DNA from: Sideroxydans sp.
Lineage (GTDB): Bacteria > Pseudomonadota > Gammaproteobacteria > Burkholderiales > Gallionellaceae
DNA: 64,000 nucleotides
Assembly (NCBI GenBank): GCA_024636935.1
Contig: JAGXGC010000019.1
Location: 147,773-211,772 of the forward strand
Direction: 5' to 3'
The notes under the pieces: model-generated
Seen by the model: the letters and a program-made list of their open reading frames with translations, nothing else
Databases searched by the model: none
Told to the model about the DNA's origin: nothing
Translations under genes and position numbers: made by a program
In this document: positions 35,642 through 44,482 of the stretch, in pieces
Layout: every line of letters begins with the position of its first letter
Numbering within the stretch: the first letter of the stretch is position 1

Positions 35642-37471
35642 TTAGCTAGCCTTATTCGAACGCTTACGCTCGTGCTCTTTCAGGAAGCGCTTGCGGATAC
35701 GGATAGACTTTGGTGTCAGCTCGACCAGCTCGTCGTCGTCGATGAATTCAACTGCAGATTCCAGAGTCATCTTCAAAGCCGTAGTCAAACGCACTGCCTC
35801 GTCGGTACCTGAAGCGCGCACGTTGGTCAGTTGCTTGCCCTTGATCGGGTTAACGATCAGGTCGTTGTCGCGTGAGTGGATACCGATGACCATACCCTCA
35901 TACAGCTTGTCGCCGGGAACAACGAACATACGACCGCGATCCTCCAGCTTCCACAGTGCATAAGCAACAGCCTCACCATCTTCAGCCGAAATCAGCACAC
36001 CGTTGTGACGCCCCGGCAGGTCAGCCTTGACCGGACCGTAGTCATCGAACACGTGGCTCATCAGGCCGGAACCGCGCGTCATAGTCATGAAGTCGGACTG
36101 GAAGCCGATCAAGCCGCGTGCAGGAATGTGGTATTCCAGACGGGTACGGCCTTGACCGTCGGATTCCATGTTAGTCAGCTCACCACGACGGCGACCAATT
36201 TCTTCCATGATGCCGCCTTGGTGCGCATCTTCCAGGTCGATAGTCAGATTCTCGTATGGCTCGCACTTCTCGCCGTTGATCTCTTTGTAAACGACACGTG
36301 GCTTGGCCACTGCCATCTCGAAACCTTCGCGACGCATGTTCTCCAACAGGATGGTCAGGTGCAACTCGCCACGACCGGAGACGCGGAACACGTCTGCATC
36401 TTCAGTATCTTCAACGCGCAACGCCACGTTGGTCAGCAACTCTTTGGTCAAACGGTCACGGATCTGACGGGAAGTCACGAACTTGCCTTCCAGACCAGCC
36501 AATGGTGAGGTGTTCACCATAAAGTCCATGTTCAGCGTTGGCTCATCCACACCCATCACCGGCAGACCGACCGGATTTTCTCTGTCACAAACAGTGACGC
36601 CGATACCAATCTCATCCAAACCGGAGATGATGATGATGTCGCCCGCTTCTGCGCTCTCCACCGGCACGCGATCCAAACCCTGGAAGCCCAATACCTGATT
36701 GATACGACCAGAGCCGACCTGCTCTTCGTGATTCATCACCACCACTTGCTGACCTGGCTTGATACGACCATTCAACACACGACCAACACCAAGGCGGCCG
36801 GTGAATGTGGAGTAATCCAGCGCGGCGATCTGGAATTGCAAAGGCGCATCTGGATTTCCCGGCGGAGTCGGCACGTGCTTCAGCACGAGCTCGAACAAGG
36901 CTTTCATATCAGAAGCCGAACCACCCTTGGAAGGGGCATCGTTGATGTCCATACACGCCCAACCGTTCAGGCCGGAAGCGTAGATCACGGGGAAGTCGAG
37001 TTGCTCTTCACTGGCACCCAGCTTGTCGAACAGATCGAAAGTCTGGTCCAGCACCCAATCAACACGAGCACCCGGACGGTCAACCTTGTTGATCACAACG
37101 ATAGGCTTCAGACCCAGCGCCAGTGCTTTCTTGGTCACGAAGCGCGTCTGCGGCATCGGGCCTTCAACAGCATCCACCAGCAGCACCACGCCGTTCACCA
37201 TACCCAGCACGCGCTCCACCTCACCGCCGAAGTCGGCGTGTCCAGGTGTGTCTACGATGTTGATGTGGTACTCGCCGTACTTGATGGCGGTATTCTTGGC
37301 CAGAATGGTAATACCACGCTCTTTTTCAAGATCGTTGCTGTCCATCACGCGCTCATCAACCTTTTGGTTGTCGCGGAAAGTACCTGACTGTTTCAGGAGT
37401 TGGTCAACGAGTGTGGTCTTGCCGTGGTCAACGTGGGCGATGATGGCGATATTGCGGAGCGCGCGGGACAT
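35642..37471 (-). CDS. typA: ribosome-associated GTPase TypA/BipA
   Basis: [66 protein letters not shown]. Confidence 0.98.
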   Translation of the reverse strand: MSRALRNIAIIAHVDHGKTTLVDQLLKQSGTFRDNQKVDERVMDSNDLEKERGITILAKNTAIKYGEYHINIVDTPGHADFGGEVERVLGMVNGVVLLVDAVEGPMPQTRFVTKKALALGLKPIVVINKVDRPGARVDWVLDQTFDLFDKLGASEEQLDFPVIYASGLNGWACMDINDAPSKGGSASDMKALFELVLKHVPTPPGNPDAPLQFQIAALDYSTFTGRLGVGRVLNGRIKPGQQVVVMNHEEQVGSGRINQVLGFQGLDRVPVESAEAGDIIIISGLDEIGIGVTVCDRENPVGLPVMGVDEPTLNMDFMVNTSPLAGLEGKFVTSRQIRDRLTKELLTNVALRVEDTEDADVFRVSGRGELHLTILLENMRREGFEMAVAKPRVVYKEINGEKCEPYENLTIDLEDAHQGGIMEEIGRRRGELTNMESDGQGRTRLEYHIPARGLIGFQSDFMTMTRGSGLMSHVFDDYGPVKADLPGRHNGVLISAEDGEAVAYALWKLEDRGRMFVVPGDKLYEGMVIGIHSRDNDLIVNPIKGKQLTNVRASGTDEAVRLTTALKMTLESAVEFIDDDELVELTPKSIRIRKRFLKEHERKRSNKAS

Positions 37472-37539
37472 GATTTACTACCTGAATGGAATTCAAAGGG
37501 GGCGCATTCTAACACATTCAAAGCATCTCTCTGTCGCAA

Positions 37540-37567
37540 TAAAAACGGCACCCCGTGTGGGGTGCCG
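37540..37567 (-). terminator. rho-independent terminator of fadL-like gene
   Basis: Minus strand CGGCACCCCACACGGGGTGCCGTTTTTATT. Confidence 0.85.
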
Positions 37568-37593
37568 TCACTTGATGCAAAGCTGCTAAGCAG

Positions 37594-38814
37594 TTAGAAC
37601 TTGTAACGCAGAGAGACCGAGTAGGAGCTCTGCTTGTGCGTCGTAGCATTGGGAGTCGTCACCCCCATTCCTGATACATTAATCGATGTGCTGACACTAG
37701 GTGTAATAACAGCCGCAGCTTCGATATCCATCTCTTTGGACAGTGTGTAGCCGCCACCAAAGGTGTAGGAGCTCTTCACAATACCGGGGAACATCATATT
37801 GTTGAAGAAGTCCACGATTGCAGGCCGAGCCGAGGTAGCACCACCGAGCACGCCGACGGGATTATTCGCATGGTTATAACCCGCCCCGAGCCAGTAGCTG
37901 CCGGTCGAATACTTGGCACCGACGGAAACAACAGCCTGGTTCTTCCAGTTGAAATCCTTCCAACCGCCTGCACTACCATACTGGATAGACTTATAGTCTG
38001 CAGTCAGCTTAACAGCATCACTCATCGCGAAAGCTGCACCGAGCTTGATCTGTGCAGGCTGGTTCAAGTCATCGCCAAAGGCTGCCATAGCTGTTCCTGG
38101 CGCACCTGTCAGACCGAAGCCCGTCCCAGCACTAGACAACTGCGTGCCGTACTTCGCCTTGATCTCAGAACTGTAGGAGGCGGCCACCGTGACTGCGGGG
38201 CTCACATCGAAGTAGCCGCCCAGCGCATAGCCCATACTGGTCTTGGTGTCAGCCTTCTCGGAAGCATTTCGAATCGTGCCATTATTGTTATAGCTGACCA
38301 TCAGCGATCCATACTGCACCACTGGTGAGAAGCCGATACCGTAGTTCGCCTGGTTATAAGCGATCGTCGGGATGATGTGCAGAATGCTGAGGGCTGTCTT
38401 CGCCTTGATGTGGGTTCCCGCATTGGCGCCGGTGTAATCAACACCCATACCGGCGATACCCGCCATCGCCACGCCGAAGGTCAGGCTGTCGCTCATGCGA
38501 TTCGAATAGGAGACATCCGGGATGTAGCTGGTGTTGGAAGCACTGCTGGCGACTGTTGTGCCCATACCGTTGTTGGTGACATCAGGCTTGAACAGCACGA
38601 TTCCGCCGGTGACTTCCTTACCCTTGGATTTTGCCAGCATCGCTGGGTTGGCGAAGGCACTGTCAGCACCGGTGAAGTTTGCTACGCCGGTTCCGCCCAG
38701 TGCGGTGTTCTGTGAACCAACGGCCATCATGGCTGCTCCGTTGGTAGCAAATGCTTGTTGCGAAGAAAGTGCTGCAAGTACGAGGACTGCGACTGCCGAT
38801 TTACTGAATTTCAT
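37594..38814 (-). CDS. OmpP1/FadL/TodX family outer membrane transporter
   Basis: MKFSKSAVAVLVLAALSSQQAFATNGAAMMAVGSQNTALGGTGVANFTGADSAFANPA; C-terminal SYSVSLRYKF. Confidence 0.9.
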   Translation of the reverse strand: MKFSKSAVAVLVLAALSSQQAFATNGAAMMAVGSQNTALGGTGVANFTGADSAFANPAMLAKSKGKEVTGGIVLFKPDVTNNGMGTTVASSASNTSYIPDVSYSNRMSDSLTFGVAMAGIAGMGVDYTGANAGTHIKAKTALSILHIIPTIAYNQANYGIGFSPVVQYGSLMVSYNNNGTIRNASEKADTKTSMGYALGGYFDVSPAVTVAASYSSEIKAKYGTQLSSAGTGFGLTGAPGTAMAAFGDDLNQPAQIKLGAAFAMSDAVKLTADYKSIQYGSAGGWKDFNWKNQAVVSVGAKYSTGSYWLGAGYNHANNPVGVLGGATSARPAIVDFFNNMMFPGIVKSSYTFGGGYTLSKEMDIEAAAVITPSVSTSINVSGMGVTTPNATTHKQSSYSVSLRYKF

Positions 38815-38895
38815 TTGTTCTCTCCCTGATTGGTTTGGACACAAGTGCAACAAATACGACGAACAGCAACAGCTTATATTTCTAACTGCAGATTC

Positions 38896-39363
38896 TTATA
38901 CGAACAGACAGATGTCAGTATCGCCGGCGAAGCCCATAAATGTAGCTGCACCACCATATTCGACGTTATCGATGAATTCGCTCTTGTCGAATTCGAATAG
39001 ATCGACCGTCATCTGGCAGGCGATGAACTTCACATCTGCTTCCAGACAAAGATCACGCAACTCTTCAAGAGAAGCGACGCCGTGCTTGGCCAGTTTTTGT
39101 TTCATCATCATGGTTGCCATGCTTTCCATGCCTGGCAGCATCTGCACCATCACCGGCATCGGGATAGGCATCGGCATGGCTGGATTCGCCAATGGGCTGA
39201 TCTTCACGTCGGACAGATCCTTGCGCAGCAATTGCAGACCATAGAATGTGAAGAACACCTGCACGTCATAACCGAGCGCCGCAGCGGTAGATGCCAGAAT
39301 GAACGGCGGATAAGCCATATCCAGCGTGCCTTTGGTGGCGATGATCGCCATTTTTTTTGCCAT
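38896..39363 (-). CDS. DsrE/DsrF-like family protein (DsrE2-like)
   Basis: MAIIATKGTLDMAYPPFILASTAAALGYDVQVFFTFYGLQLL, Met-rich loop NPAMPMPIPMPVMVQMLPGMESMATMMM, conserved IACQMT. Confidence 0.9.
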   Translation of the reverse strand: MAKKMAIIATKGTLDMAYPPFILASTAAALGYDVQVFFTFYGLQLLRKDLSDVKISPLANPAMPMPIPMPVMVQMLPGMESMATMMMKQKLAKHGVASLEELRDLCLEADVKFIACQMTVDLFEFDKSEFIDNVEYGGAATFMGFAGDTDICLFV

Positions 39364-39397
39364 TTTCGTACTCCCTAGTATTTAATTAAAAAGAGCC

Positions 39398-39625
39398 TTA
39401 GCCCTTTTTCATGTAGAAGACGAATTCGCCGCCAACTTCTTCCTGCGCTACCAGCGCATTGCCGGTCTGCTCAGCGAAAGCAGCCATGTCTTTGACGGAA
39501 CCGGTATCAGTCGAAATGACTTTGAGAATCTGACCAGGAGTCATGTCTGCCAGTGATTTCTTGGTCTTGACGATGGGCAAAGGACAGGACAGGCCACGTG
39601 CGTTCAGCTCTTTATCGAAATTCAT
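39398..39625 (-). CDS. tusA: TusA-family sulfurtransferase
   Basis: LNARGLSCPLPIVKTKKSLADM (CPxP). Confidence 0.95.
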   Translation of the reverse strand: MNFDKELNARGLSCPLPIVKTKKSLADMTPGQILKVISTDTGSVKDMAAFAEQTGNALVAQEEVGGEFVFYMKKG

Positions 39626-39709
39626 TGTTTCACTCCTACTTATTGTTTACGAAAAAAGTGCGTCACCGCACAAAACCTGACTTGTATTATAGGGATATTC
39701 ACTGCATTG

Positions 39710-39755
39710 GCGTCCATAGCCACGACGGGTGAAAATCGTAACTCCAATGGGTTAC
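39710..39755 (-). promoter_or_regulatory. putative sulfur-operon promoter module, tusA-dsrE unit
   Basis: Minus strand GTAACCCATTGGAGTTACGATTTTCACCCGTCGTGGCTATGGACGC, with TATAAT downstream (39684-39689); shared with the soxY, soe and sat upstream regions. Confidence 0.65.
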
Positions 39756-39840
39756 GAGTCATCTAGCCCGAACAGGAATTGATTGATACAAACGGAGGCA
39801 TTTCGACTACAGGAGGCGCTACTGAACAGAGAGAATCAAC

Positions 39841-39875
39841 AATGCATCCGATGCGTCAGACGCACCGGATGCATT
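39841..39875 (-). terminator. strong stem-loop downstream of fccB-like gene
   Basis: AATGCATCCG ATGCGTCAGACGCAC CGGATGCATT: perfect 10-bp outer stem plus inner TGCGT/ACGCA stem. Confidence 0.6.
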
Positions 39876-39883
39876 TCCAGTCA

Positions 39884-41161
39884 TCAGAGCAACACGTCGT
39901 TGAGAATGTTCTTCAACCAATATCCGGCGAACGCGCCTTCCATCTCGGAACGCTTGGCCGACACGCCACCGCCCTCTGCCGACACCATCGCCATCTTCTC
40001 AGCGTTGAAGTGATACACATTGGCAACATGCATCGCCTCATCCCCACTAACCATGCTGTAGCAGGTATTGGCGATCACCGGATGCGCATCCGGCTTCTTG
40101 CCTTGCATCAATTCGATGACAGCTGCCGCGCATATCTTTGCTTGCGAAGTGGCCATGTGCCCGGACTTGGGCAAAGCAGCCGAAACCGCGTCGCCGATGA
40201 CGTGAATTCCCGGATGTACTTTGGATTCATAAGTCAGGAAATCCACACCGCACCAGCGCGAGTCAACATTGGCCAGACCGGCCATATCCGCCACCACGCC
40301 AGAACGCATCGGCGGAATGACGTTCAGCACGTCCGCTTTTACGTCTTCGAACTCAGTCTTGGCCGTCTTGCTAGCCGCATCGACCCCCATCACCATCGAG
40401 TTCGGACGGTATTCCACCATGCCCGGATACAGCTCGTTCCAAGCCGCCATGAACAATCCCTTCTTGGAGACGATGTCCGGATTAGCATCTAGTACCAGCA
40501 CCTTGGATTTTGGCTTGTTCTCTTTCAGGTAGTGCGCCACTTGGCAGGCGCGCTCATATGGGCCTGGCGGGCAGCGATAAGGCCCCTTGGGGATGCCGAT
40601 AGCGAACACGCCTCCGTCAGCCATCTGCTCCAGTTGATTACGCAGGAGGACGGTCTGTGCACCGGCCTTCCAAGCGTGTGGAATGCTCTCGTTCGCTACG
40701 TTGGCATCCAGCCCCTCGATCTTGTCGAACATGAAATCGACGCCGGGCGAAACGATCAGTCGGTCATAACGGAGATGTCCGTCTGCCAACATCACGGATT
40801 TTTTCTCGACATCGATGGCAGTCACCTCGCCTTTGATGAGCTTGATGCCATACTTCTTTTTCAAAGTATCGTAGCTCATGGTCAGATCTTCGATCTTCCT
40901 GCCGCCGCCAAGCACGGTGTTGCTCATCGGACAGGAAATGAAATTGGCGTTGCGCTCGATCAGCACCACCTCGATCTTATTTTTGCTCCACTTGCGCAGG
41001 TACTTGGCGGCAGTAGCACCACCGAAACCACCACCCACCACCACCACGCGCTGACCTTTTTTCTTGATGAGTTCGCTGGATGCAAAAGCCAAACCCGGAA
41101 ATGTTCCGATTGCAATACCTGCTGCACCGGCCTTCAGAAAATCACGACGACTGAATGACAT
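39884..41161 (-). CDS. fccB: flavocytochrome c sulfide dehydrogenase, flavoprotein subunit (FccB/SoxF-like)
   Basis: TAT signal FSRRDFLKAGAAG, VVVVGGGFGGATAAKYLRKWS, CPMSNTVLGG, HVIGDAVSAALPKSGHMA. Confidence 0.92.
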   Translation of the reverse strand: MSFSRRDFLKAGAAGIAIGTFPGLAFASSELIKKKGQRVVVVGGGFGGATAAKYLRKWSKNKIEVVLIERNANFISCPMSNTVLGGGRKIEDLTMSYDTLKKKYGIKLIKGEVTAIDVEKKSVMLADGHLRYDRLIVSPGVDFMFDKIEGLDANVANESIPHAWKAGAQTVLLRNQLEQMADGGVFAIGIPKGPYRCPPGPYERACQVAHYLKENKPKSKVLVLDANPDIVSKKGLFMAAWNELYPGMVEYRPNSMVMGVDAASKTAKTEFEDVKADVLNVIPPMRSGVVADMAGLANVDSRWCGVDFLTYESKVHPGIHVIGDAVSAALPKSGHMATSQAKICAAAVIELMQGKKPDAHPVIANTCYSMVSGDEAMHVANVYHFNAEKMAMVSAEGGGVSAKRSEMEGAFAGYWLKNILNDVLL

Positions 41162-41200
41162 ATTATTCTCCTTCTGTTCTGTTGTTCAGGTTGGCTGGCA

Positions 41201-41509
41201 TCACTTGCGCTTCTGCGCGGAGAAGAACTTCGCGAGCATCTCGATCTGCTCGTCCGAATAGCCCTTGGCATGCTGATGCATGACCGTTGCTGGGCGAGCG
41301 CCGGACTTGAAGTCCTTCATCGTTGCCACGAACAGCGCCTTGTCCATGCCTGCGATCACCGGCATGCCGCCTTCGCTGTAGCCGTCGGTACCATGACAGG
41401 CAGAACAGGATGCTGCCATGTTGCGCGCGTGTTTATCGACTCCCGCCGCCTGCGCGACTGAGCACAAACCCAGACCAATGACGATCAAAAGCATTCGAAA
41501 CGATTTCAT
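41201..41509 (-). CDS. monoheme cytochrome c (FccA-like partner)
   Basis: Signal peptide MKSFRMLLIVIGLGLCSVAQA, CSACHGTDG heme motif, adjacent to the FCSD flavoprotein; start trimmed from 41731. Confidence 0.88.
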   Translation of the reverse strand: MKSFRMLLIVIGLGLCSVAQAAGVDKHARNMAASCSACHGTDGYSEGGMPVIAGMDKALFVATMKDFKSGARPATVMHQHAKGYSDEQIEMLAKFFSAQKRK

Positions 41510-41582
41510 GATCAAACCTCCCCAGAATTGAATTGAACGATGACAGCACTGCCAGCCCGCAAGGGCGTTGCTACTACTCCAT

Positions 41583-41894
41583 TCAGGAGATAACCGCCTC
41601 ATCCACGCGACTATCGCCCCTGTTGTCCATCCATGTGACGGACAACATGTCCCCCTTGCTTCCTCCGCGAAAGCGGAATACCAGATAAGGATTCTTTGAC
41701 ACGGAGGTCCCGAACTGCCCCTCCAACACAACCTGCCCCAGATGACGCACCTTGAATTCCGTGATGAACCATGCCGGAATCAGGTTGCCAGCGGCATCCT
41801 TGCGACGACCGTTCTCCATCTCATGCTGCATCAGCAGCCTGACTTCGACCGATTCCCCAGTAAGTGACGCACGTATCTTGGTGGGCGCGGACAT
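41583..41894 (-). CDS. soxZ: thiosulfate oxidation carrier SoxZ
   Basis: TKIRASLTGESVEVRLLMQHEMENGRRKDAAGNLIPAWFI, FRFRGGSKGDMLSVTWMDNRGD. Confidence 0.93.
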   Translation of the reverse strand: MSAPTKIRASLTGESVEVRLLMQHEMENGRRKDAAGNLIPAWFITEFKVRHLGQVVLEGQFGTSVSKNPYLVFRFRGGSKGDMLSVTWMDNRGDSRVDEAVIS

Positions 41895-42370
41895 CAGCAA
41901 CCACCCAGCGAGACTTTGACTTCTTTGACAGCGCGGTAGAACTTGCCGTCCGCCTTGAGCAGTGCGATGACGCGAGAGGTCTGCGCCATCCTGATGCGCG
42001 TAGTGAGAAATCCTTCGGTGCCTTTGGGTAGTGCGAGATGGGAGACAAGCATGGTGGGATTTTTGTCCACCAAGATGGCTATCTCTTCGATGTTGATAAG
42101 GGAACTTTCAATAGTGACCGGCACGAGCGCGCCGTTCTCAGCAACATCTGGTGCAGTCAACGTGAGCAGTGGACTTTCTTTGATGATCAACGCACCGAGG
42201 GCATCGAGCGCCTCTTCCAGCGTCTTCGCCTCGAAGGCGGTCCGATCGAGTGCTGCAAGTGCAGAGACAGGCAACAAGCCGAGCAGCGAGAGAAGCCCCA
42301 ATACACCGACACTCCCTGTCGTCTTGAGTGCCTGACGCCGTCCAGTATCCACAGTCTCACCACACTTCAT
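41894..42370 (-). CDS. soxY: thiosulfate oxidation carrier SoxY
   Basis: TAT-like GRRQALKTTGS, ENGALVPVTIESSL, C-terminal VKVSLGGC; ATG overlap with soxZ. Confidence 0.92.
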   Translation of the reverse strand: MKCGETVDTGRRQALKTTGSVGVLGLLSLLGLLPVSALAALDRTAFEAKTLEEALDALGALIIKESPLLTLTAPDVAENGALVPVTIESSLINIEEIAILVDKNPTMLVSHLALPKGTEGFLTTRIRMAQTSRVIALLKADGKFYRAVKEVKVSLGGC

Positions 42371-42435
42371 CCAGCCTCCTGAACGACAAGATATAACTAC
42401 TGATCGGAAGGGTATTTGATAACACACGCCCGACA

Positions 42436-42482
42436 GCGTCCATAACTAGCATGAGTGAAAATTCATAACCCTTTCGGGCTAC
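42436..42482 (-). promoter_or_regulatory. putative sulfur-operon promoter module, soxYZ-cyt-fccB unit
   Basis: Minus strand GTAGCCCGAAAGGGTTATGAATTTTCACTCATGCTAGTTATGGACGC. Confidence 0.65.
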
Positions 42483-42516
42483 ATGGGGATCAAGTGTTAA
42501 CGTTAAGTAGGTCCGT

Positions 42517-44460
42517 TCAGTAAACCAGATTCAGCATGACCATCAGTACGGTGATGAACAATATCGTCATCACCCCACCCGCCCGCATGTAATCGGCCAC
42601 CCGATAGCCTCCCGGCCCCATCAGTAGCGCATTGACCTGATGCGTCGGCAGGAAAAAGGAATTCGAGGTTGCCAATGCGACGGTAAGTGCGAACATCGCC
42701 GGATCGGCACCGACCCCTATCGCGATGTTCACCGCCAAGGGCACCAGCAAGACAGTCGCACCCACGTTAGACATCACCAGTGTGAAGAAGGTGGCCAGGA
42801 TAACGATCGCCAACTGAAGTACCCAGATCGGCGTGCCACCCAGCACGGAAAGGGTCTGTTCGGCGATCCATTTCGCAGTGCCGCTGGTCTCAACAGCCAT
42901 CCCCAGTGGGATCAGGCTAGCCAGCAGGAACACTGATTTCCAACTCACCGCCCGATAGGCTTCGTCGATACTAAGTACGCGCAGCAACACCATGCCGATA
43001 GCCCCCGTCATCAAAGCGATCGACAACGTGATGTTTGTGAATAAGATCATCACCAGCGTCAGCAGGAAACAGCCGAGTGCCGCCTTCACCTTGTGCGGCC
43101 TCAACTCTTCGCGCGGGAACTCAGTGGTGATGACCACGAAATTCCTGTCCTTCAGCAGATGAGCCAGCATCTCCCAACTGGTGTGTACCACCAGCGCATC
43201 GCCCGACTGGAATGGCAGATCACGTACGCCATCACCTTCGCGCAGCGTCTTGCCGCCGCGATGCAGCGCCATCAGCGAGAGTCCATATTTTTTCCGCATC
43301 CAGATTGCGCGCGCACTCTTACCAATCAGCTCGGAACGGGGCGGAATGACAATCTCAGCGATACCCGATTTCGCTGCGGACAACTGCTCGGCGAACGTCT
43401 CCAACTCCTCACGCGATCGCAGCCCGTTAGCCACTGCGAACTCGCGCAGTCGCTCCGGCGCACCCAGGATGCCGAGCACGCTACCCGCCACAATCTCGAT
43501 ATCTCGCGCAGGGCCGATGCGCAGATCATCACTACCGCGCATGATGGCGATCACACGCAAACGGTTCGGATGCTCGATATCGTTGATAGATAGACCAACC
43601 AAGGGACTGCCAGCCGGCACCACCACCTCGAACGCCGCGTAATCCAAACCATACAGATCACGGAAATAATCCATCGGGTTGGCGCCGCTGGTCACGTTCG
43701 CCTTGTCCCCACCCGGCAATACGTAGCGACCTGCGATGACGAAGTACGCGATACCGGAAGCCAATAGTGCCAGTCCAACAGGCGTCACCGAGAACAGTGA
43801 CCAGGTTTGCATCTGATGATCCGGCGATAGCCCTTTGTTGGTTGCCAGAATCAGGTCATTGAGCAGAATCAAAGGACTGGAGCCCACCATGGTGATAGTG
43901 CCGCCGAGGATGGCACAAAAGCCCATCGGCATCAGCAGACGCGACATGGGTAAACCCGTACGCGCCGAAACGCGGCCAACCACCGGCAGGAAAAGTGCTG
44001 CCGCACCGACGTTCTGCATGAAGCTCGAAATAAAGCCGACCGTGCTGGAGATGGCCGGGATGACGCGCGCCTCTGTATTCCCCGCCACTCTGATGATGAA
44101 ACTCGCAACCTTTGACATCAGCCCGGTCTTATCGAGACCTGCACCGACGATCATCACGGCGATGATCGAGATCACGGCATTGCTGGAAAATCCACGAAAT
44201 AGTTCACGTCCAGCCACTAGTGGTTGCGGCATGCCGATCAGTTCGCCGAAATGGCTGATCAGCCCCAGCAACACCATGATACTGACTGCAGCCACATCGA
44301 CACCAACCACCTCGAAGGCGAACAGATAGATTGTGAGCAACAATAGGCTGAGGACGACCGCGATCTCGCGGCTAGGGGCAAACAGGTGTGAGGACACCCC
44401 GACCAGAAAAAACAAGAAGGCAGCGATAAGTGTCTTGGTTTGACTGGCCTTGCTGCGCAT
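42517..44460 (-). CDS. SLC13/DASS-family permease with two TrkA-C domains
   Basis: Polytopic; MSNVGATVLLVPLAVNIA, QNVGAAALFLPVV, RLRVIAIMRGSDDLRIGPARDIEIVAGSVLGILG. Confidence 0.9.
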   Translation of the reverse strand: MRSKASQTKTLIAAFLFFLVGVSSHLFAPSREIAVVLSLLLLTIYLFAFEVVGVDVAAVSIMVLLGLISHFGELIGMPQPLVAGRELFRGFSSNAVISIIAVMIVGAGLDKTGLMSKVASFIIRVAGNTEARVIPAISSTVGFISSFMQNVGAAALFLPVVGRVSARTGLPMSRLLMPMGFCAILGGTITMVGSSPLILLNDLILATNKGLSPDHQMQTWSLFSVTPVGLALLASGIAYFVIAGRYVLPGGDKANVTSGANPMDYFRDLYGLDYAAFEVVVPAGSPLVGLSINDIEHPNRLRVIAIMRGSDDLRIGPARDIEIVAGSVLGILGAPERLREFAVANGLRSREELETFAEQLSAAKSGIAEIVIPPRSELIGKSARAIWMRKKYGLSLMALHRGGKTLREGDGVRDLPFQSGDALVVHTSWEMLAHLLKDRNFVVITTEFPREELRPHKVKAALGCFLLTLVMILFTNITLSIALMTGAIGMVLLRVLSIDEAYRAVSWKSVFLLASLIPLGMAVETSGTAKWIAEQTLSVLGGTPIWVLQLAIVILATFFTLVMSNVGATVLLVPLAVNIAIGVGADPAMFALTVALATSNSFFLPTHQVNALLMGPGGYRVADYMRAGGVMTILFITVLMVMLNLVY

Positions 44461-44482
44461 TCCGCCTCCTTGTATTTGAACC

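Noticed and set aside
39779-40492. 237-aa plus-strand ORF
   Set aside because: Antisense to the FCSD flavoprotein.
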